DNA of 25,028 bases from a virus (IMGVR_UViG_3300037502_000657:1-25028), one strand, 5' to 3'; shown: positions 10,412 through 17,786, counted from the stretch's first letter. The notes: generated by a model from the letters alone, not told the origin. Numbers and translations are program-made.

Positions 10412-12256
10412 TTATTTGTATTGTTGATTGACCATTTCTTGATGTAGTCTGTCACTACCACTCATTAGACCTCTCAATACTCTAGCATTATCAACTGTGC
10501 GCTGATTCTTATAAATCTCTTTTGGTTCGTAAAACGCAGAATCAGGCATACCTACATTGTACTGCGCATAACCTCTTGGCTGTGTAGCAATCGATGCAAT
10601 ATCAATTGCGCCAGCAAGTTCGTTATTGGGCACATTTCTTTTAACTGTGTCAGATTGATTAGACTGTGACGATGACTGAGGAAGGCTTGGCATACTTCTA
10701 CCAATCTCTTCAATCATTGGTCTTGCACCAAAGCGTGTTAGTTCGCCTCTAGGCAAATCGACTTCAATCAATTGCTGACTTCTATTTTGTGGCACTAAAG
10801 AATATGACACTTGTGGGACTGCCGCCACAATTACAGGTGCTGTAAATCTTCCCTGTGAGTTATTTTGATCTTGGCGAAAAGCGGAAATACCAATCCCACT
10901 TTCCGTTCCAGATGAGAAAAAACTTACAGACTGTCCTTGCGAACCAGGCAAAGGTCCTGCGGCATGAATGTTGCCCATTGATTGATTCTGAGGTGCACCT
11001 GCATTCATGCTAGTAAATGTCGTTGGTTGACTGCTAATCGCTGTTGCGTGTGTCTGTGTTGCTGTCGATTGCATACTAGCCGTAATGCTGTGTTGCTGAG
11101 AATCTCCAGCAATCTTCTCGGCATCTTTCTGTGTCTTCTCTGCTTCTTTCGTTGCTTGTTCTACTGCTTGTTGCACTACGCTACGTTCTACGTTACCGAT
11201 TCTAGATTGTTCACTTGCTACAATGTTTAGAATAGTAGAGAGAGATACGCCGCCTCCAGACGATGTGCTAGTTGAAGAAGATTGTGCAGATTTTGCACTA
11301 TCTGAAACTTCACCAGCCTTTGCTGGTGCAGACGCAGGCGGTGTGCTTGCAGGCGTAGATGATGTTGGTGTTGTAGATGCTACAACGGTTGTTGTATGTG
11401 GGACAACATGTGTTGGTGTAGATTCTATAACATTTGGTACACTTGATGTAACTGGCGTCAACGATACTGGACTAATCAAACTTTCGCTTGATGCGCTTGA
11501 TGTGGTTGTTGTTGGCGTAGCAGAATTTGTCGCAATCGTTGTTGGCGATGTATAACTCTGAGTCACACACTTTGGGTCCGTTGAGTACGAAGTACATGCA
11601 GGATTACTATCTGTAGGTGGTTGAGAATTTACGCTATACAACAATCTTACGTCAATGTCTTTGATTTGTGGACCATAATAGCCAGCCCAAAAGCGATCAT
11701 CTTTACCTGAGAAACTTACACCCAGTCCACCTAGACTTGGTGGGGCATATTGAGTGTTAAAATTCTGTATACCACTCATTGTAGTCCAACCACTTGTTGT
11801 CTTTGGTAGATTGTAATTGTAACTTTCAACAACTGCGCCAGAGGAATTCGTTAGACTGATATTGCCTGTGAGTGTCCCTCTACTAAAGTCTTGATTGAAG
11901 TAGTTCCAAGAGTATCTGAAGCCATTGACTTGAATGCCTGTACCAGCGGCTTGCAATGCGGCATTGACTGCAATACCATAACTAATCGTTCCTTGAGTGT
12001 AACCAAACATGAATGTGCCGGTTGATGGATTATAAGCAGGTGTGTTACCGCCTGACAAGCCTCCACCATTAGATTGTGTAACACTAAACCCGCCCCAAGT
12101 GTAGGCACCCTGCGCCGTTGCTGGCGCAGGATTGACTGTCGTATAGACTACGTTACCTGTTTCAGTATCGACTTGCTGTGCGTTAGAAAGCGCCGGTAAG
12201 TTTGCCCATAAAAATGCCAAGCAAACTGCCGATACCGATTTTCTTATATGTGTCAT
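10412..12256 (-). CDS. Secreted Ser/Thr-rich multidomain protein
   Basis: A 614-aa product with a signal peptide whose likely cleavage is after SNA (residue 26). Residues about 27-215 form a Gly/Ser/aromatic-rich beta-type domain ending in a Cys pair near PACTSYSTDPKC. About 230-330 is a Thr/Ser/Pro/Ala-rich linker, about 340-390 a helical heptad segment (VEQATKEAEKTQKDAEKI), and the rest Gln/Ser-rich. The layout suggests a cell-surface or periplasmic adhesin-like protein made by the phage. The signal-peptide coding region overlaps the 3' end of the upstream gene out of frame. No family recognised. Confidence 0.8.
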   Translation of the reverse strand: MTHIRKSVSAVCLAFLWANLPALSNAQQVDTETGNVVYTTVNPAPATAQGAYTWGGFSVTQSNGGGLSGGNTPAYNPSTGTFMFGYTQGTISYGIAVNAALQAAGTGIQVNGFRYSWNYFNQDFSRGTLTGNISLTNSSGAVVESYNYNLPKTTSGWTTMSGIQNFNTQYAPPSLGGLGVSFSGKDDRFWAGYYGPQIKDIDVRLLYSVNSQPPTDSNPACTSYSTDPKCVTQSYTSPTTIATNSATPTTTTSSASSESLISPVSLTPVTSSVPNVIESTPTHVVPHTTTVVASTTPTSSTPASTPPASAPAKAGEVSDSAKSAQSSSTSTSSGGGVSLSTILNIVASEQSRIGNVERSVVQQAVEQATKEAEKTQKDAEKIAGDSQQHSITASMQSTATQTHATAISSQPTTFTSMNAGAPQNQSMGNIHAAGPLPGSQGQSVSFFSSGTESGIGISAFRQDQNNSQGRFTAPVIVAAVPQVSYSLVPQNRSQQLIEVDLPRGELTRFGARPMIEEIGRSMPSLPQSSSQSNQSDTVKRNVPNNELAGAIDIASIATQPRGYAQYNVGMPDSAFYEPKEIYKNQRTVDNARVLRGLMSGSDRLHQEMVNQQYK

Positions 12257-13358
12257 CTGATTTTGGCTCTTCTAGTTGAGGAACTTTTTCTGGATTTGCT
12301 TCCCATGCTGCCTTAGCCTGTTCACCAATCTTGCCTTCATATGGGCATGGTGTTCCTGCGGCTAACATTGCGTCAAACACTCTTCTGTCTTGGCACATCG
12401 TAGCAACTGCGGCTACTTTCATACCCATATCATAAAGTGTCTTAGATAGTTTCAATCTTTCGCAATTCAAGTCACGGACTGTTCCGCCAGAAGATACGCC
12501 AAAGATTTGTGTCTGTACGCCACCGCTAGTGCCAGTGGTACACAAATCGTTGTTACCACCACTCATCATTGACGGTGCAATGGCTGTTGGTGGTGGCTGA
12601 ATCACACGCTGAGTGATTTCAGTTTGGTTAATGTTACGGTTTGTCATGTCACCAGATTGAATGTTATGATTCACATTGTCGCTGGTTGATGAGTTGACGT
12701 TATTGTTATTATTTGTAGCAGTACTAGTCGAAGTGTTGATGTTTCGATTAGTCATATCGCCGCTGTTGATATTGTTATTGGTATTGTTTGTTGTCGCAGT
12801 AGTCGTATTGATATTGCGATTTGTCATGTCACCGGTGTTGATGTTGTTGTTTGTGTTTGTATTGTTTGATGTAGAAGTACTGGTATTGATGTTTCTATTT
12901 GTCATATCGCCAGTGTTCACGTTGTTGTTCGTGTTGACGTTATTAGAAGTAGAAGTGCTGGTGTTGACGTTGTTGTTATTGTTCGTTGAGGTGCTTACGT
13001 TGTTATTGTTATAAGTCATTGTACCAGTGTTGACGTTGTTATTGTTGTACGTCATGGTACCGCTGTTCACGTTATTGTTATTGATTGTCTGTGTGCCGCT
13101 GTTTACGTTTTCGTTACGATTCACGTTCGTATTCGTAGACGTAGATGTGGACACATTGTTGTTTGTGTTCGTTGAAGTGCTATTGACTGCCGAAGTACTG
13201 GTGCTTGTACTTGTGCTAGTGTTCGTATTGTTCGAATTTACGGTACTAGTGCTTGTCGAATTGTTGTTTGTGTTGACTGTTGTAGTCGTTTCTTGGGCTA
13301 TCGCCGCACCGAAAAGCATTGCAAAAAGAGCCGCAAGAGCGGTCTTTTTAAGTGTCAT
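12183..13358 (-). CDS. Secreted Asn/Thr/Ser repeat protein with conserved C-terminal domain
   Basis: A 391-aa product. The signal peptide ends near AIA (residue 21). Residues about 22-245 are almost only Asn, Thr, Ser, Val and Gly, with four copies of DMTNRNIN and two of GTMTYNNNNV plus a variant, spaced like a beta-solenoid or amyloid-type repeat. The C-terminal part (about 265-391) is ordinary sequence with four Cys and CERLKLSKTLYDMGMKVA, then a hydrophobic tail. Its last 74 nt overlap the next gene. It could form surface fibres; function unknown. Upstream (13359-13440) no strong leftward promoter was seen. Confidence 0.82.
   Translation of the reverse strand: MTLKKTALAALFAMLFGAAIAQETTTTVNTNNNSTSTSTVNSNNTNTSTSTSTSTSAVNSTSTNTNNNVSTSTSTNTNVNRNENVNSGTQTINNNNVNSGTMTYNNNNVNTGTMTYNNNNVSTSTNNNNNVNTSTSTSNNVNTNNNVNTGDMTNRNINTSTSTSNNTNTNNNINTGDMTNRNINTTTATTNNTNNNINSGDMTNRNINTSTSTATNNNNNVNSSTSDNVNHNIQSGDMTNRNINQTEITQRVIQPPPTAIAPSMMSGGNNDLCTTGTSGGVQTQIFGVSSGGTVRDLNCERLKLSKTLYDMGMKVAAVATMCQDRRVFDAMLAAGTPCPYEGKIGEQAKAAWEANPEKVPQLEEPKSDDTYKKIGIGSLLGIFMGKLTGAF
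12640..13290 (-). repeat. Degenerate tandem coding repeats
   Basis: The low-complexity part of the Asn/Thr/Ser protein is built of AAC/AAT and ACN/AGT codon runs. Units of roughly 70-90 nt, each carrying DMTNRNIN, recur four times at 12640-12920, and shorter GTMTYNNNNV units lie near 13010-13070. This suggests expansion and contraction by slippage or recombination. Confidence 0.75.
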
Positions 13359-13445
13359 GGTAGTATTACCTCTTTGTTGTAGTTATTATTTCATCACAAA
13401 AAGGTCTTCACCCTCTGTATTTAGGGATATCCTTGATCAAAAAGT

Positions 13446-13517
13446 GTTGTTTTTATGCAACTGTAGCGAAAATACAACAAAAAAGTGCTTGACAGGCACG
13501 GAAATCTGGCGCATAAT
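13446..13517 (+). promoter_or_regulatory. Promoter with paired GTTG-N8-CAAC elements
   Basis: TTGACA (13489-13494), a 17-nt spacer and CATAAT (13512-13517). Elements GTTGTTTTTATGCAAC (13446-13461) and the imperfect GTAGCGAAAATACAAC (13463-13478) stand upstream. It drives the rightward operon that starts at 13544. Confidence 0.85.
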
Positions 13518-13543
13518 AGAGTCAAGTTGATAGGAGAACTGGT

Positions 13544-13825
13544 ATGAAAGATTGGCTAGTGACAGTTTACAAAACGGACAAGCGTTGCAAGGCTGGTGAG
13601 CGGTTTGTTGCAAAGTATCCGTTTTCGGGTATGGATCGTGATGCGGTTGAGCGTGAACTAAACGGCTTGGCTCAACTGTTGTATCCGAAGAAAAACGGCT
13701 GGCGCTTTGACGTTCAGCCTGCTACGAAAATTGTCAAAAACCTGATGACAGGTAAGGATATAGAAATCGCATCCGATACGCCGTATTGTTGCGATCCTTC
13801 AAGCGAACGCTATTGGTCAATGTAA
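13544..13825 (+). CDS. Hypothetical phage protein (93 aa)
   Basis: A 93-aa basic protein starting at ATG after TAGGAGA. It opens with KDWLVTVYKTDKRCKAGE and ends with a Cys-Cys pair (PYCCDPSSERYW). It is the first gene of the operon from the 13489 promoter. No domain recognised. Codon use is richer in GC than the tRNA region and resembles the other operons to its right. Confidence 0.82.
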   Translation: MKDWLVTVYKTDKRCKAGERFVAKYPFSGMDRDAVERELNGLAQLLYPKKNGWRFDVQPATKIVKNLMTGKDIEIASDTPYCCDPSSERYWSM

Positions 13826-13838
13826 TTAGGAGAATGTA

Positions 13839-14219
13839 ATGGGAACTCGGTCTTTAACTTTTGTGTATGATGACGGCGAAGCCGTGATGAACATGTATCG
13901 CCAGTTTGACGGCTATCCGTCAGGGCATGGCGTTGAACTCGCTGACTTCCTGCTTTCAGGAAAACTTGTCAATGGGTACTCAGATTCTAATGCCGCAGAA
14001 TTCAACGGCATGGGATGCCTAGCGGCTCAAATGATTGCCAACTTTAAGAAAAGCGTGGGTGGATTCTACATTCATCCCGTGACTGCAACCGATTGTGGTC
14101 AAGACTATGAATATCACGTTTATAACGATAAGGTCATGGTCAAAGGCTATAACGATGAAGTTTTGTTTACTGGTCCTTGGGATCGGTTTCGTGAATGGTG
14201 TGCAAATGGAGATGAATGA
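13839..14219 (+). CDS. Conserved uncharacterised protein (MGTRSLT family)
   Basis: A 126-aa product starting after TAGGAG. MGTRSL, then NMYRQFDGYPSGHGVELADFL (about residues 17-37, described here by its two halves NMYRQFDGYPSG and HGVELADFL) are signatures of a family I recall from phages and some bacteria without known function. A compact single domain with no signal or membrane segment. It is the second gene of the 13544 operon. Confidence 0.85.
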   Translation: MGTRSLTFVYDDGEAVMNMYRQFDGYPSGHGVELADFLLSGKLVNGYSDSNAAEFNGMGCLAAQMIANFKKSVGGFYIHPVTATDCGQDYEYHVYNDKVMVKGYNDEVLFTGPWDRFREWCANGDE

Positions 14220-14220
14220 A

Positions 14221-14403
14221 ATGCAAGAAACTACTATGGAAATTATGAACACTTACGCCGAATCCCTCGCCAACGCTATTGAAGCGATTGATGCTGGAAC
14301 GTCAACCCCTAGCCAGAACCTGACTTGGCTGGTTTCACTATCTGAAATGTGGGTCCGAGAGACTATGGAACCGGAAAGTGTTGTATTTTCCCCACAGTCT
14401 TGA
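14221..14403 (+). CDS. Small hypothetical protein (60 aa)
   Basis: A 60-aa product. ATG 14221 is placed 9 nt after GGAG; in-frame ATGs at 14206 and 14212 have poorer sites. The sequence is mostly helical (ESLANAIEAIDAG). It starts one base after the preceding stop. Its end overlaps the -35 region of the next promoter. No family recognised. Confidence 0.7.
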   Translation: MQETTMEIMNTYAESLANAIEAIDAGTSTPSQNLTWLVSLSEMWVRETMEPESVVFSPQS

Positions 14404-14427
14404 CATTCCATCGGATTCGTGTAGAAT
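14380..14427 (+). promoter_or_regulatory. Promoter with a degenerate GTTG element
   Basis: TTGACA (14400-14405), a 16-nt spacer and TAGAAT (14422-14427). GTTGTATTTTCCCCAC (14380-14395) is a decayed copy of the 16-bp element, with only the left half kept. It drives the gene at 14461. Confidence 0.78.
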
Positions 14428-14460
14428 AGCACCTATCGATTGATTCAACGGAGAACTTCC

Positions 14461-14889
14461 ATGGCTTATATGTCTCAAGAAAAGAAAGCGAAAATTGCCA
14501 CTATGCTCAAGCCGATCCTGGCTAAGTACGGCGTCAAGGGCACCCTTGCTGTGCGTAACCATTCCACGATTGTGCTGAACGTCAAGTCTGGCAAAATTGA
14601 CTTCATTGAGAACTACATCAAGACGGATGCGGAAAAGCCGTATGCGAAGCATTTTTCGGAAGATCAAGTCGCCTACATTCGGAAGAACCAAGCGATTGAC
14701 GTAAACCCCTACTGGTTCCAAGACCACTTCACCGGCAAGGCAAAGTCCTTCCTGGCTGAAGCCTTTGCGGCTCTCAAGGGTGCCGATTGGTTCGATGAGT
14801 CGGATGCACAAATCGATTACTTCCATACCGCTTACTATGTTGACGTAAACATCGGAAAGTGGAATAAGCCTTATGAACTTACAAAATAA
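14461..14889 (+). CDS. LPD29-like domain protein
   Basis: A 142-aa single domain with GGAG upstream of the ATG. LKPILAKYGVKGTLAVRNHS (residues 17-36), a HFTGKAKSFLAEAFAALKG segment (about 94-112) and DYFHTAYYVDVNIGKWNKPY (about 119-138) match my memory of LPD29, a domain also found inside large polyvalent proteins of mobile elements. The biochemical role is unknown. It overlaps the next small gene by 17 nt. Confidence 0.8.
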   Translation: MAYMSQEKKAKIATMLKPILAKYGVKGTLAVRNHSTIVLNVKSGKIDFIENYIKTDAEKPYAKHFSEDQVAYIRKNQAIDVNPYWFQDHFTGKAKSFLAEAFAALKGADWFDESDAQIDYFHTAYYVDVNIGKWNKPYELTK

Positions 14890-15016
14890 AAGAAGAAAAC
14901 CCCGAAATCCTGTTGCTAGGGAACTCAGAAGCCCTAAGTACAGGATGAGGGTAGTAGCCGACAAACGCTACAAAAGAGAGAAACATCCTAGAAAGGAAGA
15001 CTATGTTGTTTCATGA
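14873..15016 (+). CDS. Small basic conserved phage protein (47 aa)
   Basis: A 47-aa, strongly basic protein nested between two genes and overlapping both (17 nt upstream, 14 nt downstream). RNPVARELRSPKYRMRVV (about residues 11-28) is a pattern I recall from tiny proteins in many large phages. No strong ribosome site is visible, so translational coupling to the upstream gene is likely. Its charge suggests nucleic-acid or ribosome binding, which is inference. Confidence 0.8.
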   Translation: MNLQNKRRKPRNPVARELRSPKYRMRVVADKRYKREKHPRKEDYVVS

Positions 15017-15308
15017 AGGTATGGGTCCTAGGCAGTCCATGGTTCACGAACTCATGGACACCCTTTACTTTGGCAACCTTGACAGAATCAAAGGCGTCAA
15101 GGCTTACCGCAAAGTTAAGACTGCCGAGGACAGGGATGCGTATATGGTACCGTTCGCCAGGGACAAGGAGTGCTTTGGCGCTATCATGGTGCATTCTCCA
15201 CGCCGAATTGAGGTATTTTACAATATGAAAGGCAGGAAGATCAAAGCGAAGTGCCCTAGCCTATATGAGACAAAACGGTTCATGGTCAAGACCTTTGTCC
15301 AGCCCTAG
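15003..15308 (+). CDS. Hypothetical protein (101 aa)
   Basis: A 101-aa basic protein with AGGAAG before the ATG. Features include VHELMDTLYFGNLDRIKG near the N-terminus and a beta-rich MVPFARDKECFGAIMVHSP segment. No known domain. It closes the 14461 operon, followed by a GC-rich hairpin region. Confidence 0.78.
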   Translation: MLFHEGMGPRQSMVHELMDTLYFGNLDRIKGVKAYRKVKTAEDRDAYMVPFARDKECFGAIMVHSPRRIEVFYNMKGRKIKAKCPSLYETKRFMVKTFVQP

Positions 15309-15385
15309 AGCGGCTTTTGGGCGGCTTTCCGCCCTAGGATGAACTCTGACCCCAACCCCCCCACAAAAACCGCCCAAAACCGCCC
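15308..15385 (+). terminator. GC-rich hairpin region, putative terminator
   Basis: GGGCGG-cttt-CCGCCC forms a tight hairpin at about 15318-15334. The upstream arm GCGGCTTTTGGGCGG can also pair imperfectly with CCGCCCAAAACCGCC near 15369-15384. No clear T-run follows on the + strand. It separates the 14461 operon from the next promoter. Confidence 0.5.
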
Positions 15386-15393
15386 TAAAAAGT

Positions 15394-15455
15394 GTTGTTT
15401 TTGCGCAACATGTTGTAAAAATACAACTTGACAAGCGTTCCCATTATGGTATACT
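15394..15455 (+). promoter_or_regulatory. Promoter with two perfect GTTG-N8-CAAC elements, leaderless-type
   Basis: TTGACA (15428-15433) directly abuts the second element; a 16-nt spacer leads to TATACT (15450-15455). Elements: GTTGTTTTTGCGCAAC (15394-15409) and GTTGTAAAAATACAAC (15412-15427). The ATG at 15462 is only 6 nt after the -10 box, so the transcript would be leaderless or nearly so. Confidence 0.85.
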
Positions 15456-15461
15456 GTTTAC

Positions 15462-15776
15462 ATGATGAAAAAACGCCGTTGTGACCGAAACCATGTAGTC
15501 TATAGGGTGACTTGCGTAGACACCGGTGATGAGTACATTGGTATTACAGTTGCGCAAGGTCAAGCGTATCTCCGTTCCGTCAAGGTTCGCTGGCAAAAGC
15601 ATGTTAGCCGTGCCAAGTGCGAAAACAAGGATTGGAACTTCTGCCGTGCCTTGCGTGAATTGATGGACTGCACGTGGACCTATGAGGTTCTGGAAGTGAT
15701 CCGTGGACGCAAGCCTGCGCACCAGCGTGAGCGTGAACTGATTGCCACGTTTGAACCGAGTCTAAACACCTTTTGA
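15462..15776 (+). CDS. GIY-YIG nuclease-like protein
   Basis: A 104-aa product. HVVYRVTCVDTGDEYIGIT (about residues 11-29) is the GIY-YIG strand pair, here VYR...YIG. RWQKHVSRAK follows with the conserved Arg and His, then a helix, and ERELIATFEPSLNT near the C-terminus supplies the metal-binding Glu and the Asn. The length fits a stand-alone catalytic domain, possibly a homing-type or repair nuclease; no DNA-binding tail is seen. There is no ribosome site, in keeping with a leaderless start at 15462 or 15465. Confidence 0.85.
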   Translation: MMKKRRCDRNHVVYRVTCVDTGDEYIGITVAQGQAYLRSVKVRWQKHVSRAKCENKDWNFCRALRELMDCTWTYEVLEVIRGRKPAHQRERELIATFEPSLNTF

Positions 15777-15780
15777 AACT

Positions 15781-15840
15781 GTTGCAAGAAAACAACATGA
15801 CACAACTTTCCCTTGACTTTCCCTCCGATTCTAGTATACT
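15781..15840 (+). promoter_or_regulatory. Promoter with one GTTG-N8-CAAC element, leaderless-type
   Basis: GTTGCAAGAAAACAAC (15781-15796), TTGACT (15813-15818), 16-nt spacer, TATACT (15835-15840). ATG 15848 begins 7 nt after the -10 box, the same tight arrangement as at 15462. Confidence 0.75.
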
Positions 15841-15847
15841 AGAAGTT

Positions 15848-16018
15848 ATGGAGATTGATGCTATCAATGCCGAACTGCGTGAGATTGCCGATGCTACTGT
15901 TTCGGTTCGTATGGCTGAATATGCCGATGAACTTGACATGGAAATGATGCTTGCCGATCCCCGATTTTTCGGTCCTGACTTTGATGATTGTGATGGTCCC
16001 TGGTACTGGGAACTTTGA
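15848..16018 (+). CDS. Small acidic hypothetical protein (56 aa)
   Basis: A 56-aa acidic protein ending FDDCDGPWYWEL. The start at 15848 is chosen because the -10 box lies 7 nt before it. An in-frame ATG at 15797 would add 17 residues (beginning MTQLSLDF) but lies upstream of that -10 box and has no ribosome site either. It could be used from the upstream GIY-YIG transcript. No family recognised. Confidence 0.68.
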   Translation: MEIDAINAELREIADATVSVRMAEYADELDMEMMLADPRFFGPDFDDCDGPWYWEL

Positions 16019-16028
16019 AAGGATGACT

Positions 16029-16196
16029 ATGGTTCCGTTTATGGTTGGTTTGTTGATTGTCGCTGGTGTCGTTGGTGGTATTGAGAACCTTCCGCCTGAT
16101 CCTTCGGCTAGTACGATTGGTATGCTGTTAGCGTTTACCATTCTAGGTTTCATGATGATGTTTGCTGGTGTGAAAAGTATTAAGGAGAAAATGTGA
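16029..16196 (+). CDS. Small membrane protein (55 aa)
   Basis: A 55-aa product with AAAGGA upstream. There are two hydrophobic segments (about residues 3-16 and 33-46) joined by a short polar loop with Asp and Pro residues. An in-frame ATG two codons upstream is the alternative start. It resembles small holin-like or transporter-like phage membrane proteins in plan only. Confidence 0.7.
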   Translation: MVPFMVGLLIVAGVVGGIENLPPDPSASTIGMLLAFTILGFMMMFAGVKSIKEKM

Positions 16197-16453
16197 TGAT
16201 GTATCTGGCAAAACCCAATACAAAGAACTTGACAAACTCTAAGGAGTTTGTTACAATGATTGAAGCAATGGAGTATTTGAACGAAGTTACCGCTTCCGAA
16301 GACACCGTTGCCATGCCAATTGATGAATGGATCATGGTTGGCAAACTGTTGCAAGTAAGTGAAGATGGCACGTTAACCATGCCGACCGAATACCCCAAAA
16401 AAGTTAAGGGGCAAATCAAGATGGTTAAACTTGACATGGACAGTTACCTGTGA
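16196..16453 (+). CDS. Hypothetical protein (85 aa)
   Basis: The start overlaps the previous stop (TGATG) with AAGGAG 8 nt upstream; ATG 16199 is equally possible. The core reads DTVAMPIDEWIMVGKLL and then TLTMPTEYPKKVKG. An internal AAGGAG at 16241 precedes in-frame ATG 16256, so a shorter 65-aa form could also be made. The next promoter's -35 lies in its last codons. No family recognised. Confidence 0.72.
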   Translation: MMYLAKPNTKNLTNSKEFVTMIEAMEYLNEVTASEDTVAMPIDEWIMVGKLLQVSEDGTLTMPTEYPKKVKGQIKMVKLDMDSYL

Positions 16454-16459
16454 TAGAAT
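16431..16459 (+). promoter_or_regulatory. Promoter without a GTTG element
   Basis: TTGACA (16431-16436), 17-nt spacer, TAGAAT (16454-16459), overlapping the end of the preceding gene. No GTTG-N8-CAAC copy nearby, unlike most promoters in this half. It should drive the H1-like gene at 16508. Confidence 0.78.
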
Positions 16460-16507
16460 GTGTACGTTGACTTGGTAATTTAACTTAACTTTGAGAGGAA
16501 ATTGATT

Positions 16508-16990
16508 ATGAGTAAGTCTCTGCAATATCTGAAGGTCCTTGAGGTCCTGAAGAACGCCAATGGTCCCGTGACCGTTTCAGCCGTCAAGGCTATCGATGGC
16601 ATCGTTGCCACCCGTCTGTCCACTTATCTGTGGGAAATCAAAAAGCACACTGGCTATGCCGTGAAGTCTAACCGTGACGGTCGCACCGTTGTGAGTTATG
16701 AACTTGTTGGCTCTGGCACGGTTCCGACACCGAAGGTCAAAGCCGCTAAGCCTGTTGCGGCTACTAAGGTTGCGGCCGCTACTAAGCCGGCTAAGGCAAC
16801 CAAGACTGCAAAGGCGAAGGCCTCTGCACCTGTGATGACTGAGGATGACCTGATTGAAGTCGCCATGAAAGGCTCTTCAAAAGTCATGAATGATACCGCA
16901 GTCTTTGACGCCTTGGATGAGATTGAGCCGAACATTGCGGCTTTCGAAGACAAGTCGTTTGCTGAACAATATGTAAAAGGTTTAGGATAA
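16508..16990 (+). CDS. Winged-helix protein with histone H1-like Ala/Lys linker
   Basis: A 160-aa product. Residues about 1-70 look like a small winged-helix domain (YLKVLEVLKNANGPVTVSAV, then GRTVVSYELVG as the wing strand). About 75-110 is an Ala/Lys/Thr/Pro-rich segment (VAAATKPAKATKTAKAKA) like bacterial histone H1-like tails. The C-terminal 45 residues are acidic and helical. It probably binds DNA and may act in transcription control or genome compaction. TTG 16502 is a possible alternative start. Confidence 0.8.
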   Translation: MSKSLQYLKVLEVLKNANGPVTVSAVKAIDGIVATRLSTYLWEIKKHTGYAVKSNRDGRTVVSYELVGSGTVPTPKVKAAKPVAATKVAAATKPAKATKTAKAKASAPVMTEDDLIEVAMKGSSKVMNDTAVFDALDEIEPNIAAFEDKSFAEQYVKGLG

Positions 16991-16994
16991 TACT

Positions 16995-17153
16995 ATGGCT
17001 CTAGCGGAACTAATTAGGGCCGCTATTCTTGAAGCATGGGGAAGCGGCCTCACCGGAAACGATGTGGTCGCTTTCGTCATTTCTAAGACTGGTGCGCCTG
17101 TCGAAATAGTAAATGTGGTTATAAATGAAATGTATGCCATGATGAAGGACTGA
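16995..17153 (+). CDS. Small helical protein (52 aa)
   Basis: A 52-aa product with AGGA 7 nt before the ATG, 4 nt after the H1-like gene. It reads LIRAAILEAWGSGLTGNDVV and then GAPVEIVNVVINEMYAMM, a compact helix-turn-helix-like helical protein. No family assigned. It is co-transcribed with the genes on both sides. Confidence 0.72.
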   Translation: MALAELIRAAILEAWGSGLTGNDVVAFVISKTGAPVEIVNVVINEMYAMMKD

Positions 17154-17154
17154 T

Positions 17155-17250
17155 ATGATTGACAAAGTGAAATTTTTTATGTACAATAACTTTGTGATGC
17201 TTGAAGGCATTGCTTACCTAACTATGGCACTCATTGTGCTAACTGTATGA
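17155..17250 (+). CDS. Very small membrane protein (31 aa)
   Basis: A 31-aa peptide with AAGGA 5 nt before the ATG and a hydrophobic C-terminal segment (GIAYLTMALIVLTV) that would span the membrane. Its stop overlaps the next start by ATGA (17247-17250). The overlaps on both sides support it as a real gene. Confidence 0.62.
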   Translation: MIDKVKFFMYNNFVMLEGIAYLTMALIVLTV

Positions 17251-17786
17251 ACATCAAAACTTTATATCTTGATCTTGACGGTGTTGTTGCAAATTTTGAC
17301 AAGCGTTGGCATGAACTCTTTAATGAGTCGCCCGGTTCGTCACGCAACCGAAAGCATTTCAGTCCGAACTGGGAACAGTTTATTCGTGACGGAAACTTTG
17401 CTACACTAGATTTATTTCCTGGTGCTGAACACCTGCTTGAATTTGTCCGTAGCGTTGACCACATGGTGAACGTGGAGATTCTTTCTTCAAGCGGCGGCAA
17501 AACTTTCCACAACGAAGTGTCCATTCAAAAGAATGAATGGCTGATGAAACTTGGCGTGTCGTACACTCGGAACTTTGTTCCTGGTCGTATACTGAAACGC
17601 AACTATGCAACACCCGATTCCATTCTTGTTGACGATACCGAAGATGTTATCGAAGCATTCAACAAGGCTGGTGGCATCGGTATCCTTCATCGGGATGCGT
17701 CCGTCACGGTTGAACTCCTGAAAGGATATCTCAATGAAGGCACTACTTATCAACCAATGCTCAAACAGTCTGTATTGGTACCGTAA
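17247..17786 (+). CDS. HAD-superfamily 5'-deoxynucleotidase-like protein
   Basis: A 179-aa product. LYLDLDGVVANFD (residues 6-18) is the DxDGV motif with nucleophile Asp9 and acid/base Asp11. EILSSSGG is the motif II Ser region, and SILVDDTEDVIEAF carries the motif IV acidic pair. Size and motifs fit the 5'(3')-deoxyribonucleotidase branch, which dephosphorylates nucleoside monophosphates and would tune nucleotide pools in infection. Its end overlaps the following gene by 53 nt. Confidence 0.85.
   Translation: MNIKTLYLDLDGVVANFDKRWHELFNESPGSSRNRKHFSPNWEQFIRDGNFATLDLFPGAEHLLEFVRSVDHMVNVEILSSSGGKTFHNEVSIQKNEWLMKLGVSYTRNFVPGRILKRNYATPDSILVDDTEDVIEAFNKAGGIGILHRDASVTVELLKGYLNEGTTYQPMLKQSVLVP

Noticed and set aside
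11223-11555. A + strand frame of 110 codons opposite the secreted protein gene
   Set aside because: It is the complement of the Ser/Thr/Pro-rich coding region; no ribosome site, biased composition, and the - strand gene has a proper signal peptide.
12640-13290. CRISPR-like array
   Set aside because: The repeats are protein-coding, of variable length and without unique spacers between identical units.
12676-13530. Leu/Val-rich + strand frames of 112 and 167 codons
   Set aside because: They are the antisense of the Asn/Thr/Ser repeats; hydrophobic runs come from complementing AAC/ACN codons.
14338-14964. A 208-codon - strand frame
   Set aside because: It lies opposite the LPD29-like gene, which has a promoter, a ribosome site and a recognisable domain; no - strand signals are seen.
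16229-16257. Promoter TTGACA-N17-TACAAT within the gene at 16196
   Set aside because: The boxes are good but overlap the coding region and an internal ATG; no separate downstream gene needs it, since a clearer promoter lies at 16431.
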